Shown: positions 36,834 to 46,193, counted from the first letter of the stretch. The stretch: DNA of 64,000 nt from Rhizobium gallicum bv. gallicum R602sp (GCF_000816845.1 NZ_CP006880.1:1736001-1800000), one strand, 5' to 3'. The notes: generated by a model from the letters alone, not told the origin. Numbers and translations are program-made.

Positions 36834-37529
36834 TCAAAGAGCCGTGTCTTCGACGTGGCACCAGACTGCCAGTAAGGGCTCAGCAGTGCATCGCATCGCG
36901 AACTTCTTGCCAGCTTCGTTGAAGAAGACGGTTCCTGCAGTGGCACGGAACCAATTGCTGTCGTCGAGGCAAACTTCGCCACCGGACAGAAGCAAGAATA
37001 CACGTGAATGGAACTGCACGTGATCTGGAAAACGACTGTAAGGGGCCATCAAGGTCAGTCCGAGGCGCACGTCACTGCGTTCCTCAAGGCCGTGAGGTCC
37101 GACAACGATCGCATGGGCGTGAGATTGCTCGAACCTGAGGCTTGCAAATGGGCCGGTCCGGCCGCTTCGCCAGGACAGTTGCTCGTTCAGTTCCGCCAAG
37201 CCTGTTGCGCCGCCAGCAAACCGGGGCAGAGAGGCATGCAGATTGGAAAGAGCGCGGTCAAAATGCTCAGGTTTCAACGGTGTGGCGGTGTCGATGCGTC
37301 TGGCCACACCCCGTTTTTCGAGCCTCTGGTATATCTTGCCCGCAATGTAACTCGCCATGACAGGAGCCTGGGAGGACAAGAGGACGTCGCCAATTGCGTT
37401 GAGAACCTCCTGCAAAGCGCGGGGACGAAAACCTCCGCCAAGCACGGAGACCTGTCGTCGTATTGGCGCGCTGTCGTCATTGAGTAGCAGGTCCGCGCTC
37501 CGCTTGAGTGGTGTCGGGGCTTGCGACAT
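36834..37529 (-). CDS. DMSP-lyase-family cupin protein lacking the usual metal ligands
   Basis: This 231-residue protein has a helical N-terminal half and a C-terminal cupin half: LGLTLMAPYSRFPDH, VFLLLSGGEVCLDDSNWF, GTVFFNEAGKKFAMRC and PLLAVWCHVED. This matches the DddQ/DddL-like DMSP lyase family layout. However, the expected HxHxxxE metal motif reads His170-Val-Gln-Phe-His-Ser-Arg176, and the later His before AMR is Phe200. It may bind another metal set, be non-catalytic, or act as a sensor. It sits between etfA and the formaldehyde dehydrogenase in one apparent operon. GGAGAAAAAC precedes the ATG. Confidence 0.65.
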   Translation of the reverse strand: MSQAPTPLKRSADLLLNDDSAPIRRQVSVLGGGFRPRALQEVLNAIGDVLLSSQAPVMASYIAGKIYQRLEKRGVARRIDTATPLKPEHFDRALSNLHASLPRFAGGATGLAELNEQLSWRSGRTGPFASLRFEQSHAHAIVVGPHGLEERSDVRLGLTLMAPYSRFPDHVQFHSRVFLLLSGGEVCLDDSNWFRATAGTVFFNEAGKKFAMRCTAEPLLAVWCHVEDTAL

Positions 37530-37622
37530 GTTTTTCTCCGCCGTGGATGAAACCGGACTACGACTCCGGCAGCACGTTCATGGATTAGACCGGCGCGCCT
37601 GTTAACACGGAAATAACAGCGA

Positions 37623-38552
37623 TCAAATTGAACTCTGCAGTTCCGGCAGGGCCTCGAAGAGATCGGCGACGAGGCCGTAGTCGGCGACCTGGAAGATCGG
37701 GGCCTCCTCGTCCTTGTTGATGGCGACGATGACCTTTGAGTCCTTCATGCCGGCAAGGTGCTGGATGGCACCGGAAATGCCGACCGCGATGTAGAGTTCA
37801 GGGGCGACGACCTTGCCGGTCTGGCCGACCTGCCAGTCGTTCGGCGCATAGCCGGCATCGACGGCCGCACGGCTTGCGCCGACGGCCGCTCCGAGCTTGT
37901 CGGCGAGCGGCAGGATGACTTGCCTGAACTTCTCGGCCGAGCCGAGTGCGCGGCCGCCGGAGATGATGATCCTTGCCGACGTCAGCTCCGGGCGGTCGGA
38001 AGCCGACAGCGCGTCCTTGACGAAGGTCGAAAGACCCGGATCGGAAACGGCCGGGATTGCCTCGACCGGAGCCGAACCGCTGGTCGCCGCAGCAGCGAAG
38101 GAGGCGGTGCGCACGGTGAGCACCTTCTTGGCATCGGTTACCTGCACCGTCTGGATGGCGTTGCCGGCATAGATCGGCCGCTTGAAGGTGTCAGGCGCGA
38201 CGACTTCGATGATTTCCGACACCTGCGCCACATCGAGGAGGGCGGCAACGCGCGGAGCGACGTTCTTGCCGGTCGAGGTCGCAGCCGCAATGATCGTGTC
38301 GTAGCTGCCGGCGAGCGAAACGATCAGGTCGGCCAGCGGCTCGGCCAGATTGTTGGCAAGCATGTCGCTTTCGGCCAGCAGCACCTTGGAGACGCCGGAA
38401 AGCTTGGCAGCGGCATCGGCGGCAGCCTTGGCACCCTTGCCGGCAACCAGGATGGTGACATCGCCGCCGATCTGGCGGGCAGCGGTCAGCGCCTTGGCGG
38501 TCTGGTCGGAAAGGCTTGCATTGTCGTGGTCAGCCAGAAGCAGAATGGCCAT
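37623..38552 (-). CDS. etfA: Electron transfer flavoprotein alpha subunit
   Basis: A 309-residue ETF alpha subunit. The C-terminal FAD domain (about 190-309) has [32 protein letters not shown] and [17 protein letters not shown]. With EtfB it carries single electrons from flavoprotein dehydrogenases to ETF-ubiquinone oxidoreductase. It follows etfB by 20 bases and the StcD-like demethylase, whose relatives (trimethylamine dehydrogenase) use ETF as acceptor. This may be a dedicated copy rather than the housekeeping pair. Confidence 0.95.
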   Translation of the reverse strand: MAILLLADHDNASLSDQTAKALTAARQIGGDVTILVAGKGAKAAADAAAKLSGVSKVLLAESDMLANNLAEPLADLIVSLAGSYDTIIAAATSTGKNVAPRVAALLDVAQVSEIIEVVAPDTFKRPIYAGNAIQTVQVTDAKKVLTVRTASFAAAATSGSAPVEAIPAVSDPGLSTFVKDALSASDRPELTSARIIISGGRALGSAEKFRQVILPLADKLGAAVGASRAAVDAGYAPNDWQVGQTGKVVAPELYIAVGISGAIQHLAGMKDSKVIVAINKDEEAPIFQVADYGLVADLFEALPELQSSI

Positions 38553-38572
38553 GTCGTATTTCCTTTCTCGCC

Positions 38573-39322
38573 TTAGAGGACGCCGGCTTCGGTCTTGAGT
38601 TTCTCGACGAGCTCGGCGACCGACTTGACCTTGACGCCTGCCTTGCGGCCACTTGGCTCTTCGGTCTTCAGCACCTTCAGCCGCGGGGTGGTGGAAACGC
38701 CGAAGTCGGAAGGGCTTTGTCTGTCGAGCGGCTTCTTCTTCGCCTTCATGATGTTCGGCAGCGAGGCGTAGCGGGGCTCGTTCAAGCGCAGGTCGGTGGT
38801 GACGACGGCCGGCAGCTTGATGTCGATCGTCTGCAGGCCGCCATCGACTTCGCGGGTGACGGTCGCTTTACCGTCGGTAATCTCGATCTTCGAGGCAAAG
38901 GTTGCCTGGGCAGAGCCCAACAGCGCGGCGAGCATCTGGCCGGTCTGGTTCGAGTCGTCGTCGATCGCCTGCTTGCCGACGATGATCAGGCCCGGCTGTT
39001 CGGCGGCTGCCACGCCCTTGAGGATCTTGGCCACGGCAAGCGGCTCGACCGTCTCGTCGGTCTCGACCAGGATCGCCCGGTCAGCACCCATGGCGAGCGC
39101 GGTGCGCAGCGTCTCTTCGGCCTTGGCCGGACCGATCGACACGACGACCACTTCCTCAGCCTTGCCGGCTTCCTTCAGCCGCAGCGCCTCTTCCACCGAG
39201 ATCTCGTCGAACGGGTTCATCGACATCTTGACGTTGGCAAGCTCGACGCCCGTGCCATCCGGCTTGACGCGGATCTTCACATTGTAATCAACCACCCGCT
39301 TCACGGGGACGAGAATTTTCAT
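38573..39322 (-). CDS. etfB: Electron transfer flavoprotein beta subunit
   Basis: A 249-residue ETF beta subunit opening [20 protein letters not shown] with [16 protein letters not shown], and the adenine-nucleotide-binding region [21 protein letters not shown] at about 115-135. These features are of the classical group I ETF that links dehydrogenases to the quinone pool, not the bifurcating FixAB type. It starts 143 bases after the StcD-like gene. Confidence 0.95.
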   Translation of the reverse strand: MKILVPVKRVVDYNVKIRVKPDGTGVELANVKMSMNPFDEISVEEALRLKEAGKAEEVVVVSIGPAKAEETLRTALAMGADRAILVETDETVEPLAVAKILKGVAAAEQPGLIIVGKQAIDDDSNQTGQMLAALLGSAQATFASKIEITDGKATVTREVDGGLQTIDIKLPAVVTTDLRLNEPRYASLPNIMKAKKKPLDRQSPSDFGVSTTPRLKVLKTEEPSGRKAGVKVKSVAELVEKLKTEAGVL

Positions 39323-39465
39323 GGAGGTTCATCCTTGTTCACGTCATCTCCGGCCGCGAGCGCGGAGAATATTTGAAGAATTGCCGTGCGCGCAAAGGCT
39401 TCGACTGCCCTGCCCGACATCACTGCGTAAAGGTTGGCTGTCCGACATGTCGGACCGCCTTTTCG

Positions 39466-41502
39466 TCAGATATCCTTGGCGATCCGCAACCCGTCGTAGA
39501 TGGCAGCATGGGTGTTGCGAGCGGCCACAGCATCACCGATCCGGAAGAGCTGGAATTTCCCTTCAGGATTGCGCACGACAGCCTGGGGTTCGCCAACGAT
39601 CAGTTGCTGCTGCGAAATTTCGCCGAGATTGGTGGAAAAGGGTTTCAGCTCAAAATAGAGTTCATCGAGCGGGATTGTCCCATGGTTGATGACGACCTGG
39701 TCGGCCGTGCGCTGCTTTGCAACACCGCCGTAATCGCTGCCGACATGGGCAATGAGCTGATTGCCGTGCTTTTCGACCGCTTCAAGCCTGAAGGTCACCG
39801 TGAAGGTGACGTCGAGGTTCTGCAGCGAACGCATATAGGGCACGAGGTTCATCGCCATGACTTCCGGGGCGAAGGAACGGTCAGGTGTCATGATTTCCAC
39901 CTTGGCGCCCGCCTTGGCAATGAACTCGGCAGCCTGCAGCCCTGCGTGGTCGCCCGCGTCATCGAAGATAAGAACGTTCGTTCCTGGTTTCACGTCACCC
40001 GAAATGATGTCCCAGGCCGAGATGACAAGTTCATTACCTGTGGAGAGGACGTCAGTATGCGGCATCCCACCGGTGGCGATGATCACCACGTCGGGCCTCT
40101 CCGCCTCCACCGTGTCGGCTTCTGCCCAGGTGTTGAAACGGAAGACCACACCGTACTTCTCGCACTGGTTCATCCGCCAGTCGATAATGCTGATCATTTC
40201 CCTGCGGCGCTCGCTTTGGGCCGTTAAGCGGATTTGACCGCCGGGATCGTTGGCCGCCTCGAATACGACGACGTCGTGGCCGCGCTCGGCTGCAACCCTT
40301 GCGGCTTCCAGCCCCCCCGGGCCTGCGCCGACGACGACAACTTTCTTACGAACGTTCGCCTTTTTGACCACATGCGGCATAGTCAGCTCGCGGCCGGTCG
40401 CGGCATTGTGGATGCAATAGGCCGCCCCACCCTGGTAAATGCGGTCCAAACAGTAGTTGGCGCCGACGCAGGGACGGATGTCCTCTTCGCGCTTCTCCAT
40501 GATTTTGCGAACGATGTGCGGGTCCGTCATATGAGCGCGGGTCATACCGACCATATCGACCTTGCCCGACGCAATCGCATGGCGGGCAGTTGCAACATCC
40601 GGGATTTTGGCGGCGTGGAAGGTGGGGAAATCCGTCGCGGCGCGAATCTCACCGGCAAAATCGAGATGCGGGGAGTTCGCCATACCCTGGATCGGGATGA
40701 CATCTGTGAGGCCGGCGTCGGTGTCGATATGACCGCGGATCACATTCAAGTAGTCAATAAGGCCGCTTTTTTTGAGGCGCTTGGAAATTTCGAGTCCCTC
40801 AGCCTTGCCGGTGCCGCCGGGAAGACATTCATCAGCGGTGTAGCGTATTCCCAGAATGAAGTCCTCTCCGACCCGTTTCCGGATCGCCTTTAGAACATCC
40901 AGACAGAAACGCATGCGATTGTCGAGCGAACCACCGTAAGGACCTTCGAGTTCGTTGGTCAGCGGGGACGCGAATTGGTCAAGCAGGTGTCCATAGGCCT
41001 CCAGTTCGACGCCATCCATGCCCCCGGCCTTCATGCGTTCTGCAGCGTCGGCAAAGTCCTTTATGATGCGCTCGATGTCCCAATCTTCGATCTTCTTGGG
41101 GAAAGCCCGGTGTGAGGCCTCGCGCTGATGCGACGGTGCGACAACGGGGAGCCAGTCGCCCTTGTCCCAGCGCGTCCGACGGCCGAGGTGCGTGAGCTGG
41201 ATCATGATCGCCGCCCCTTCCTCATGGACCGCATCGGTCATTGCCTTCAGCCACGGCACGATCTCGTCCTTGTAGGCGAGCAGGTTGTTGAAGACGGGCG
41301 GACTGTCTTTCGAAACAGCCGCAGAGCCGGCCGTCATCGTCATGGCGACGCCGCCCTTTGCCCTTTCTACGGTGTAGGCGAGATAGCGCTCCTTGGGCAT
41401 ACCATCGGCAGGGTATGCTGGCTCGTGCGACGTTACGATGATGCGGTTGCGAAGCTTCAGGTGCTTGAGCTGATAAGGCTGAAGGAGAGGATCGTTCGAC
41501 AT
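39466..41502 (-). CDS. stcD: N-methylproline demethylase-like flavoprotein (StcD type)
   Basis: This 678-residue enzyme has an N-terminal old-yellow-enzyme FMN barrel (about 1-335), a Fe-S segment (345-363) and C-terminal FAD/NAD domains (VVVGAGPGGLEAARVAAERG near 390). It belongs with trimethylamine dehydrogenase, 2,4-dienoyl-CoA reductase and StcD. The Fe-S motif is Cys345-VGA-NY-Cys351-x11-Cys363, with Ala348 where trimethylamine dehydrogenase has a Cys. StcD is thought to demethylate N-methylproline to proline. ETF and formaldehyde dehydrogenase follow in the same direction, and a TetR gene is divergent, all consistent with that role. Confidence 0.82.
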   Translation of the reverse strand: MSNDPLLQPYQLKHLKLRNRIIVTSHEPAYPADGMPKERYLAYTVERAKGGVAMTMTAGSAAVSKDSPPVFNNLLAYKDEIVPWLKAMTDAVHEEGAAIMIQLTHLGRRTRWDKGDWLPVVAPSHQREASHRAFPKKIEDWDIERIIKDFADAAERMKAGGMDGVELEAYGHLLDQFASPLTNELEGPYGGSLDNRMRFCLDVLKAIRKRVGEDFILGIRYTADECLPGGTGKAEGLEISKRLKKSGLIDYLNVIRGHIDTDAGLTDVIPIQGMANSPHLDFAGEIRAATDFPTFHAAKIPDVATARHAIASGKVDMVGMTRAHMTDPHIVRKIMEKREEDIRPCVGANYCLDRIYQGGAAYCIHNAATGRELTMPHVVKKANVRKKVVVVGAGPGGLEAARVAAERGHDVVVFEAANDPGGQIRLTAQSERRREMISIIDWRMNQCEKYGVVFRFNTWAEADTVEAERPDVVIIATGGMPHTDVLSTGNELVISAWDIISGDVKPGTNVLIFDDAGDHAGLQAAEFIAKAGAKVEIMTPDRSFAPEVMAMNLVPYMRSLQNLDVTFTVTFRLEAVEKHGNQLIAHVGSDYGGVAKQRTADQVVINHGTIPLDELYFELKPFSTNLGEISQQQLIVGEPQAVVRNPEGKFQLFRIGDAVAARNTHAAIYDGLRIAKDI

Positions 41503-41547
41503 CTGTCGGGCTCCGGACTAGGACGGTTGTGCTAGACGCTATGCGGA

Positions 41548-41611
41548 AATGTACATACGTGTCAACATACAAAACACTAAGGTCATTGTTGTCGACATAT
41601 GTGTACATTTT
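41548..41611. promoter_or_regulatory. Large inverted repeat between stcD-like and tetR genes
   Basis: TGTACATACGTGTCAACA (41551-41568) and TGTTGTCGACATATG with TGTACA (41588-41608) are near inverted copies of each other, about 20 bases each, flanked by AAA and TTT and separated by about 19 bases. Two such sites facing each other between divergent start codons (41502 and 41650) suit a TetR operator governing both genes. Confidence 0.5.
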
Positions 41612-41649
41612 TCTTGTGTCGGGTTTCATTTTTTGTTAGGAGGTCAATC

Positions 41650-42279
41650 ATGGAGCAGGCTTTGAACGATACCGGTTGGCGCGGATCGCAGGAGGGATGG
41701 CTGGAAGCGGCCTACGAATCTCTGCTGGAGTCGGGCGTTGATTCAGTGAAAATTCTTCCCTTGGCCAAGAAACTCAACCTTTCTCGGACGAGCTTCTACT
41801 GGTTCTTCAAGGATCGCGAAGAATTGCTTGCCGGCCTGATTGCGCGCTGGCGAGAAAAAAACACCGGAAATATAATAAAGCAGAGCGAAGCCTACGCAGA
41901 ATCACTTGCCGAGGCCATGCTGAACGTTTTTGATTGCTGGCTCGATCAGAATTTGTTTGACTCCAAGTTCGAATTTGCAGTGCGCAGTTGGGCGCTGCAA
42001 TCGGAAGAGATTCTTTTCGAGGTCCAAAAGGCAGATCAAGTTCGGCTTGAGGCGCTCAAGCGAATGTTCATGCGCTTTGGATTCGAGGAAACAACAGCCG
42101 ACGTCCGGGCCCGGACGACCTATCTCGTTCAGATCGGCTACATCTCGATGCAGTCCCGCGAAGAGATCGCGGTGCGAATGAAGCGTATTCCCGAATATAT
42201 CGCGATCTACACCGGCCAGATACCCCAGCAAAGAGAGCTAGACCGCTTCTTTGCCAGGCATGGCCATAAACCGAAATGA
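41650..42279 (+). CDS. TetR family regulator
   Basis: A 209-residue TetR regulator. The helix-turn-helix is at about 30-55 (ILPLAKKLNLSRTSFYWFFKDREELL) and the rest is the ligand-binding helical bundle. AGGAGGT precedes the ATG at 41650. It is divergent from the StcD-like demethylase and is followed one base after its stop by a P5C-reductase-like gene, so it probably controls both directions in response to a betaine or N-methylated amino acid. Ligand not known. Confidence 0.9.
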   Translation: MEQALNDTGWRGSQEGWLEAAYESLLESGVDSVKILPLAKKLNLSRTSFYWFFKDREELLAGLIARWREKNTGNIIKQSEAYAESLAEAMLNVFDCWLDQNLFDSKFEFAVRSWALQSEEILFEVQKADQVRLEALKRMFMRFGFEETTADVRARTTYLVQIGYISMQSREEIAVRMKRIPEYIAIYTGQIPQQRELDRFFARHGHKPK

Positions 42280-42280
42280 G

Positions 42281-43084
42281 ATGAAGCGGATGCAGGACTC
42301 ACTCAGGATCGGCGTGATCGGTGGCGGAGGGTGGCTTGGGAAAGCCCTTGCCTGCGCGATACTCAACAAGGGCGTTGTTGACCACGCAGGACTCACGCTC
42401 TCCTATCGGCATGCGAGGCCCGCGTCTTTTCCGAACGTTCACTGCACGCAAAACAACCAGGAGCTTGCGGATCGATCGGACGTGATCATCGTTTCTGTCC
42501 GTCCGGCCGATTGGCCGTCTCTGTCGGTCGACGCCCACGGCAAACTCGTCATCTCTGTTATGGCGGGCATCCGCCTGGACCAGCTTGCGGCAAATCATCA
42601 AACGGGCCGCGTTGTCCGCGCCCTACCCAACGCCGCGGCAGAAGTTGGCAGATCCTATACGCCCTGGATTGCATCAGGTGACATGGACGAGGCCGATCGA
42701 AGCATCGCACGTCGTATCTTTCGTGCGTTTGGCGTCGAAGATGAGGTAAATGGCGAAAGCGATATTGACTATTTGACTGGCTTGTCCGGGTCGGGGCCTG
42801 CGTTTCCGGCGCTGTTCGCCGCCGCCATGATGAAAGATGCCGTCGACCACGGCCTTCCCACAGATATCGCACGGCGCGCCGTGAACACGGTGCTGATAGG
42901 GGCCGGGGCTTTGCTTGAGCATCAAGATGACTGTCCGAACAACGTCGTCAATTCGTTTCTCGACTATCGGGGTACGACCGCAGCGGCGATCGAGGCGATG
43001 CGCGCTTTTGGCCTGGAAGCCACCGTTTCGGAAGGACTTTCGGCGGCATTTAAAAAATCGGTGAGTATGGGAGGCGCCTCCTGA
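42281..43084 (+). CDS. Pyrroline-5-carboxylate reductase-like protein
   Basis: This 267-residue protein has an N-terminal Rossmann domain (GVIGGGGWLGKALACAIL, about 10-27), ISVMAGIRLDQL, and the C-terminal dimer domain signature LTGLSGSGPAFPALFAAAMM found in ProC enzymes. P5C reductase makes proline from P5C, but in a catabolic cluster it may instead reduce a related cyclic imine. The start at 42281 lies one base after the TetR stop; ATG 42290 is also possible. It leads the downstream ABC transporter genes. Confidence 0.85.
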   Translation: MKRMQDSLRIGVIGGGGWLGKALACAILNKGVVDHAGLTLSYRHARPASFPNVHCTQNNQELADRSDVIIVSVRPADWPSLSVDAHGKLVISVMAGIRLDQLAANHQTGRVVRALPNAAAEVGRSYTPWIASGDMDEADRSIARRIFRAFGVEDEVNGESDIDYLTGLSGSGPAFPALFAAAMMKDAVDHGLPTDIARRAVNTVLIGAGALLEHQDDCPNNVVNSFLDYRGTTAAAIEAMRAFGLEATVSEGLSAAFKKSVSMGGAS

Positions 43085-43150
43085 CGACCGCATGAGCGGG
43101 CTAACGCAGCGCCCCGCTTCAAAAAGCGCCGCTCAACAAAGGGAACGATA

Positions 43151-44152
43151 ATGGACAAACTCCTTGCATCAACATGCCTGATGTTCGGCCTTCTCGGCGG
43201 AACATCGCTTGTCAGCGCCGCAGAATGTGGAAGCGTGACGATCGCCAGCATGAACTGGCAAAGCGCAGAGGTTCTTTCAAACCTCGACAAGATTATTCTG
43301 AATGAAGGCTATGGATGTAGCGCCGACATCACCGTTGGCGACACGGTTCCGACCATCACTTCGATGGCAGAGAAGGGCCAGCCGGATATCGCGCCCGAAG
43401 CTTGGATCGATCTTCTGCCGGATGTCGTGAAGAAAGGAACGGAAGACGGTCAGATCATTCAAGTCGGCTCCCCTCTTCCCGATGGCGGCGTTCAAGGCTG
43501 GTGGATTCCCAAATATCTTGCCGAGGCTCATCCCGACCTCAAGACGATCCCCGACATGCTGAAACATCCCGAACTTGTCCCCGATGCGGAGGATTCGAAG
43601 AAGGGCGCGATTTTCAACGGTCCCCAGGGTTGGGGAGGAACGATCGTCACCTCGCAGCTCTACAAGGCTTTCGACGCTGACAAGGCGGGCTTCACCCTTG
43701 TTGACACTGGTTCGGCCGCCGGCCTCGATGGGGCGATTGCAAAAGCCTATGAGCGCCAGCAGGGCTTTGCGACGTATTATTGGGCGCCCACTGCGCTACT
43801 GGGCAAGTATGAGATGGTAAAGCTGGATGCCGGTGTGCCCCATGATGCGGCCGAATGGAAGCGCTGCAACACCGTGGCCGATTGCCCTGATCCGAAGCCG
43901 AACGCCTGGCCTGTCGACAAGGTCGTAACCCTGGTGGCGAAACCATTTTCGCAAAAGGTCGGTCCTGAGGTCATGACCTACCTCGAAAAGCGCTCCTGGA
44001 GCAATGACACGGTCGGCAAGCTGATGGCCTGGATGACTGAAAATCAAGCGTCCGGCGAAGATGGTGCGAAACACTTCCTGAAAGAAAACAAGGACCTGTG
44101 GACCAAGTGGGTCTCGCCTGAAGCAGCAGAGAAGATCGAAGCTTCTCTGTAA
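43151..44152 (+). CDS. Betaine-type ABC substrate-binding protein, second system
   Basis: A 333-residue periplasmic binding protein with signal peptide (about 1-23, ending LVSAAE) and OpuAC/ProX fold. Aromatics available for the cation site include Trp in MNWQSAE, Trp in GVQGWWIPKY and Trp in ATYYWAPTALL. This sequence is clearly different from the binding protein at 21422, so the two systems are not recent duplicates. It is followed by a 12-bp hairpin and then the permease and ATPase. Likely ligand is proline betaine or a similar compound, by context. Confidence 0.92.
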   Translation: MDKLLASTCLMFGLLGGTSLVSAAECGSVTIASMNWQSAEVLSNLDKIILNEGYGCSADITVGDTVPTITSMAEKGQPDIAPEAWIDLLPDVVKKGTEDGQIIQVGSPLPDGGVQGWWIPKYLAEAHPDLKTIPDMLKHPELVPDAEDSKKGAIFNGPQGWGGTIVTSQLYKAFDADKAGFTLVDTGSAAGLDGAIAKAYERQQGFATYYWAPTALLGKYEMVKLDAGVPHDAAEWKRCNTVADCPDPKPNAWPVDKVVTLVAKPFSQKVGPEVMTYLEKRSWSNDTVGKLMAWMTENQASGEDGAKHFLKENKDLWTKWVSPEAAEKIEASL

Positions 44153-44157
44153 GTCCT

Positions 44158-44189
44158 GTGTGCGGTGCGTATCCATGCGCACCGCACAC
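44158..44189 (+). terminator. Hairpin between binding protein and permease genes
   Basis: GTGTGCGGTGCG (44158-44169) and CGCACCGCACAC (44178-44189) form a perfect 12-base stem with an 8-base loop, five bases after the stop codon. Such intercistronic hairpins behind binding-protein genes usually stabilise the upstream mRNA or partly terminate it, giving an excess of binding protein over membrane parts. There is no U-run. Confidence 0.6.
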
Positions 44190-44246
44190 GTAAACGCCGA
44201 AAATAAGAAGAATTTGGCCGGCTCTTTTTAAGAAAAGGGGAACCGC

Positions 44247-45134
44247 ATGGAATGGTTTTACAAATTCCCGCACATGGATGATGACGCTCTTCGCAATCTC
44301 AAGAAGGCGATAGACGACGGATTTAGATCATTTACCCGCGCTTACGGTGAAGGTATCGAAAACATGTTCTCGCCGCTGCAGCACTTCCTGATGGCCGCAG
44401 AGCGTTTCATGACGCAGACGCCATGGCCGATTATTACGCTGATGATTTTAGCCATCGCGTGGGCCGGCAGCCGAAGCGTCAAGGTGGTCTTGGGCTGTCT
44501 TCTGACATTGCTGGCAATCGGCTACCTCGACATGTGGGACGACACCATGCGGACCATCTCGATGATCCTGGTCTGCACCATCTTGTCCATCGCTATCGGA
44601 ATCCCGATTGGAATCCTCATGTCGCGGTCGGACCGGGTCCAGAGAGTGGTCAATCCACTCCTTGACGTGATGCAGACGATGCCCAGCTTCGTCTACCTGA
44701 TACCTGTGGTGATGCTGCTTGGCATCGGACGCGTGCCAGGACTTATCGCAGTCGTGATCTATGCGATACCTCCGATGATCCGATTGACCAACCTTGGCAT
44801 CCGCCTCGTTGACAAGGATGTGCTGGAAGCGGCCGATGCTTTTGGCTCCTCAAGCTGGCAAAAGCTCAGAAATGTTCAACTCCCCCTGGCGCTGCCGACG
44901 ATTATGGCCGGAATCAACCAGACGATCATGATGGCGCTTGCCATGGTGGTTATCGCCTCGATGATCGGGGTGCAGGGCCTAGGTCAGCCTGTTCTCAAGG
45001 CCATCGCCAATCAGTATTTTACACTGGGGATCTTCAATGGACTCGCCATCGTCGGCATCGCAATCATCTTCGACCGGGTCAGCCAGGCATACGGACACCG
45101 CCTGCAGAAGCACCGGGAGGTGGTCCATGGCTGA
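44247..45134 (+). CDS. Betaine ABC transporter permease (ProW type), second system
   Basis: A 295-residue ProW-type permease with an N-terminal cytoplasmic or periplasmic extension (about 1-55) before the membrane helices, and the EAA loop LVDKDVLEAADAFGSSSWQK. Unlike the first system it is a single permease gene. AAAAGGGGAA lies upstream of the ATG. Its last codons overlap the ATPase start by 8 bases. Confidence 0.93.
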   Translation: MEWFYKFPHMDDDALRNLKKAIDDGFRSFTRAYGEGIENMFSPLQHFLMAAERFMTQTPWPIITLMILAIAWAGSRSVKVVLGCLLTLLAIGYLDMWDDTMRTISMILVCTILSIAIGIPIGILMSRSDRVQRVVNPLLDVMQTMPSFVYLIPVVMLLGIGRVPGLIAVVIYAIPPMIRLTNLGIRLVDKDVLEAADAFGSSSWQKLRNVQLPLALPTIMAGINQTIMMALAMVVIASMIGVQGLGQPVLKAIANQYFTLGIFNGLAIVGIAIIFDRVSQAYGHRLQKHREVVHG

Positions 45135-46167
45135 TGAACGCTTCGAAGGGATTAAAATACGCAACCTTTACAAGATCTTCGGGCCTAACGGCGCGGCCTA
45201 TGTCGACGCCGTCCGGAACGGTCTCAGCAAAGCCGAACTGAACGAAAGGCACGGACACGTGCTTGGTCTGAAAGATATTAACATCGAGATGCCGGCTGGT
45301 TGCGTTCAGGTGATCATGGGCCTGTCGGGCTCCGGAAAGTCCACGTTGATCAGGCATATCAACCGTTTGATCGATCCGACTGCAGGCGAGATCCTGGTGA
45401 AGGGTGTCGACGTAGTCAAGATGAACGCCGCGCAATTGCAGGAGTTTCGTCGCCACCAGACGGCAATGGTGTTTCAGAAATTCGCGCTGCTTCCGCATCG
45501 CAACGTGCTTGAAAACGCGATCTACGGATTGGAAGTCCAAGGTGTCCCTCGCGCCAAAGGCGTCGAGACCGCCATGCGATGGATCGAGCGCGTCGGACTG
45601 AACGGATTCGAACAGAAATATCCCAATCAGCTTTCAGGTGGCATGCAGCAACGCGTCGGCCTTGCCCGCGCGCTCGCCAACGACGCGCCGGTCCTGCTGA
45701 TGGACGAAGCATACTCGGCACTCGATCCGCTGATCAGAATGGACATGCAGACCGTCCTGCTTGACCTGCAAAAGGAGATCAAAAAGACGATCGTATTCAT
45801 CACTCACGATCTCGATGAGGCCCTCCGCCTGGGTGACCAGATAGCCATTCTTCGGGACGGCGAGGTCATTCAGCAAGGCACCAGCCAGGACATCGTCCTT
45901 AGACCGGCCGACGAATACATCGCCAACTTCGTGAAGGAGGTCAATCGGGGACGGGTGATCCACGTGGATGCGATTATGACGCCGGCCGAACCGGGACACC
46001 GGCCGAACGGCACGAACATAGCATCGGGAACGACAATCGAAGATGCAATGAGGATATTGACCGATCGACGCGCCGATGAGGACGCCGCCGTAATGGATTC
46101 GACGGGAGCGGCCATCGGCACCCTTAACCTTCGACAACTGGCCTCGGCGATCGTCACTCCTCATTGA
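45127..46167 (+). CDS. Betaine ABC transporter ATPase (ProV type), second system
   Basis: A 346-residue quaternary-amine-type ATPase: Walker A GLSGSGKST, signature LSGGMQQRVGLARAL, Walker B LLMDEAYSALDPL (Ala-Tyr where Pro-Phe is usual), switch His in VFITHDLDEALRLGDQ. The C-terminal region (about 270-340) is a CBS-like regulatory domain. It ends the operon and is followed directly by a strong GC-rich terminator. Confidence 0.94.
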   Translation: MADERFEGIKIRNLYKIFGPNGAAYVDAVRNGLSKAELNERHGHVLGLKDINIEMPAGCVQVIMGLSGSGKSTLIRHINRLIDPTAGEILVKGVDVVKMNAAQLQEFRRHQTAMVFQKFALLPHRNVLENAIYGLEVQGVPRAKGVETAMRWIERVGLNGFEQKYPNQLSGGMQQRVGLARALANDAPVLLMDEAYSALDPLIRMDMQTVLLDLQKEIKKTIVFITHDLDEALRLGDQIAILRDGEVIQQGTSQDIVLRPADEYIANFVKEVNRGRVIHVDAIMTPAEPGHRPNGTNIASGTTIEDAMRILTDRRADEDAAVMDSTGAAIGTLNLRQLASAIVTPH

Positions 46168-46169
46168 AC

Positions 46170-46193
46170 GGGCCGCGCCGGACGGCGCGGCCC
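46170..46193 (+). terminator. Strong hairpin terminator after the second betaine transporter
   Basis: GGGCCGCGCC and GGCGCGGCCC pair perfectly over 10 bases with a GGAC loop, starting 2 bases after the ATPase stop codon and followed by CTCTT. It closes the tetR-P5CR-ABC transcription unit before the convergent matR gene. Confidence 0.8.
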
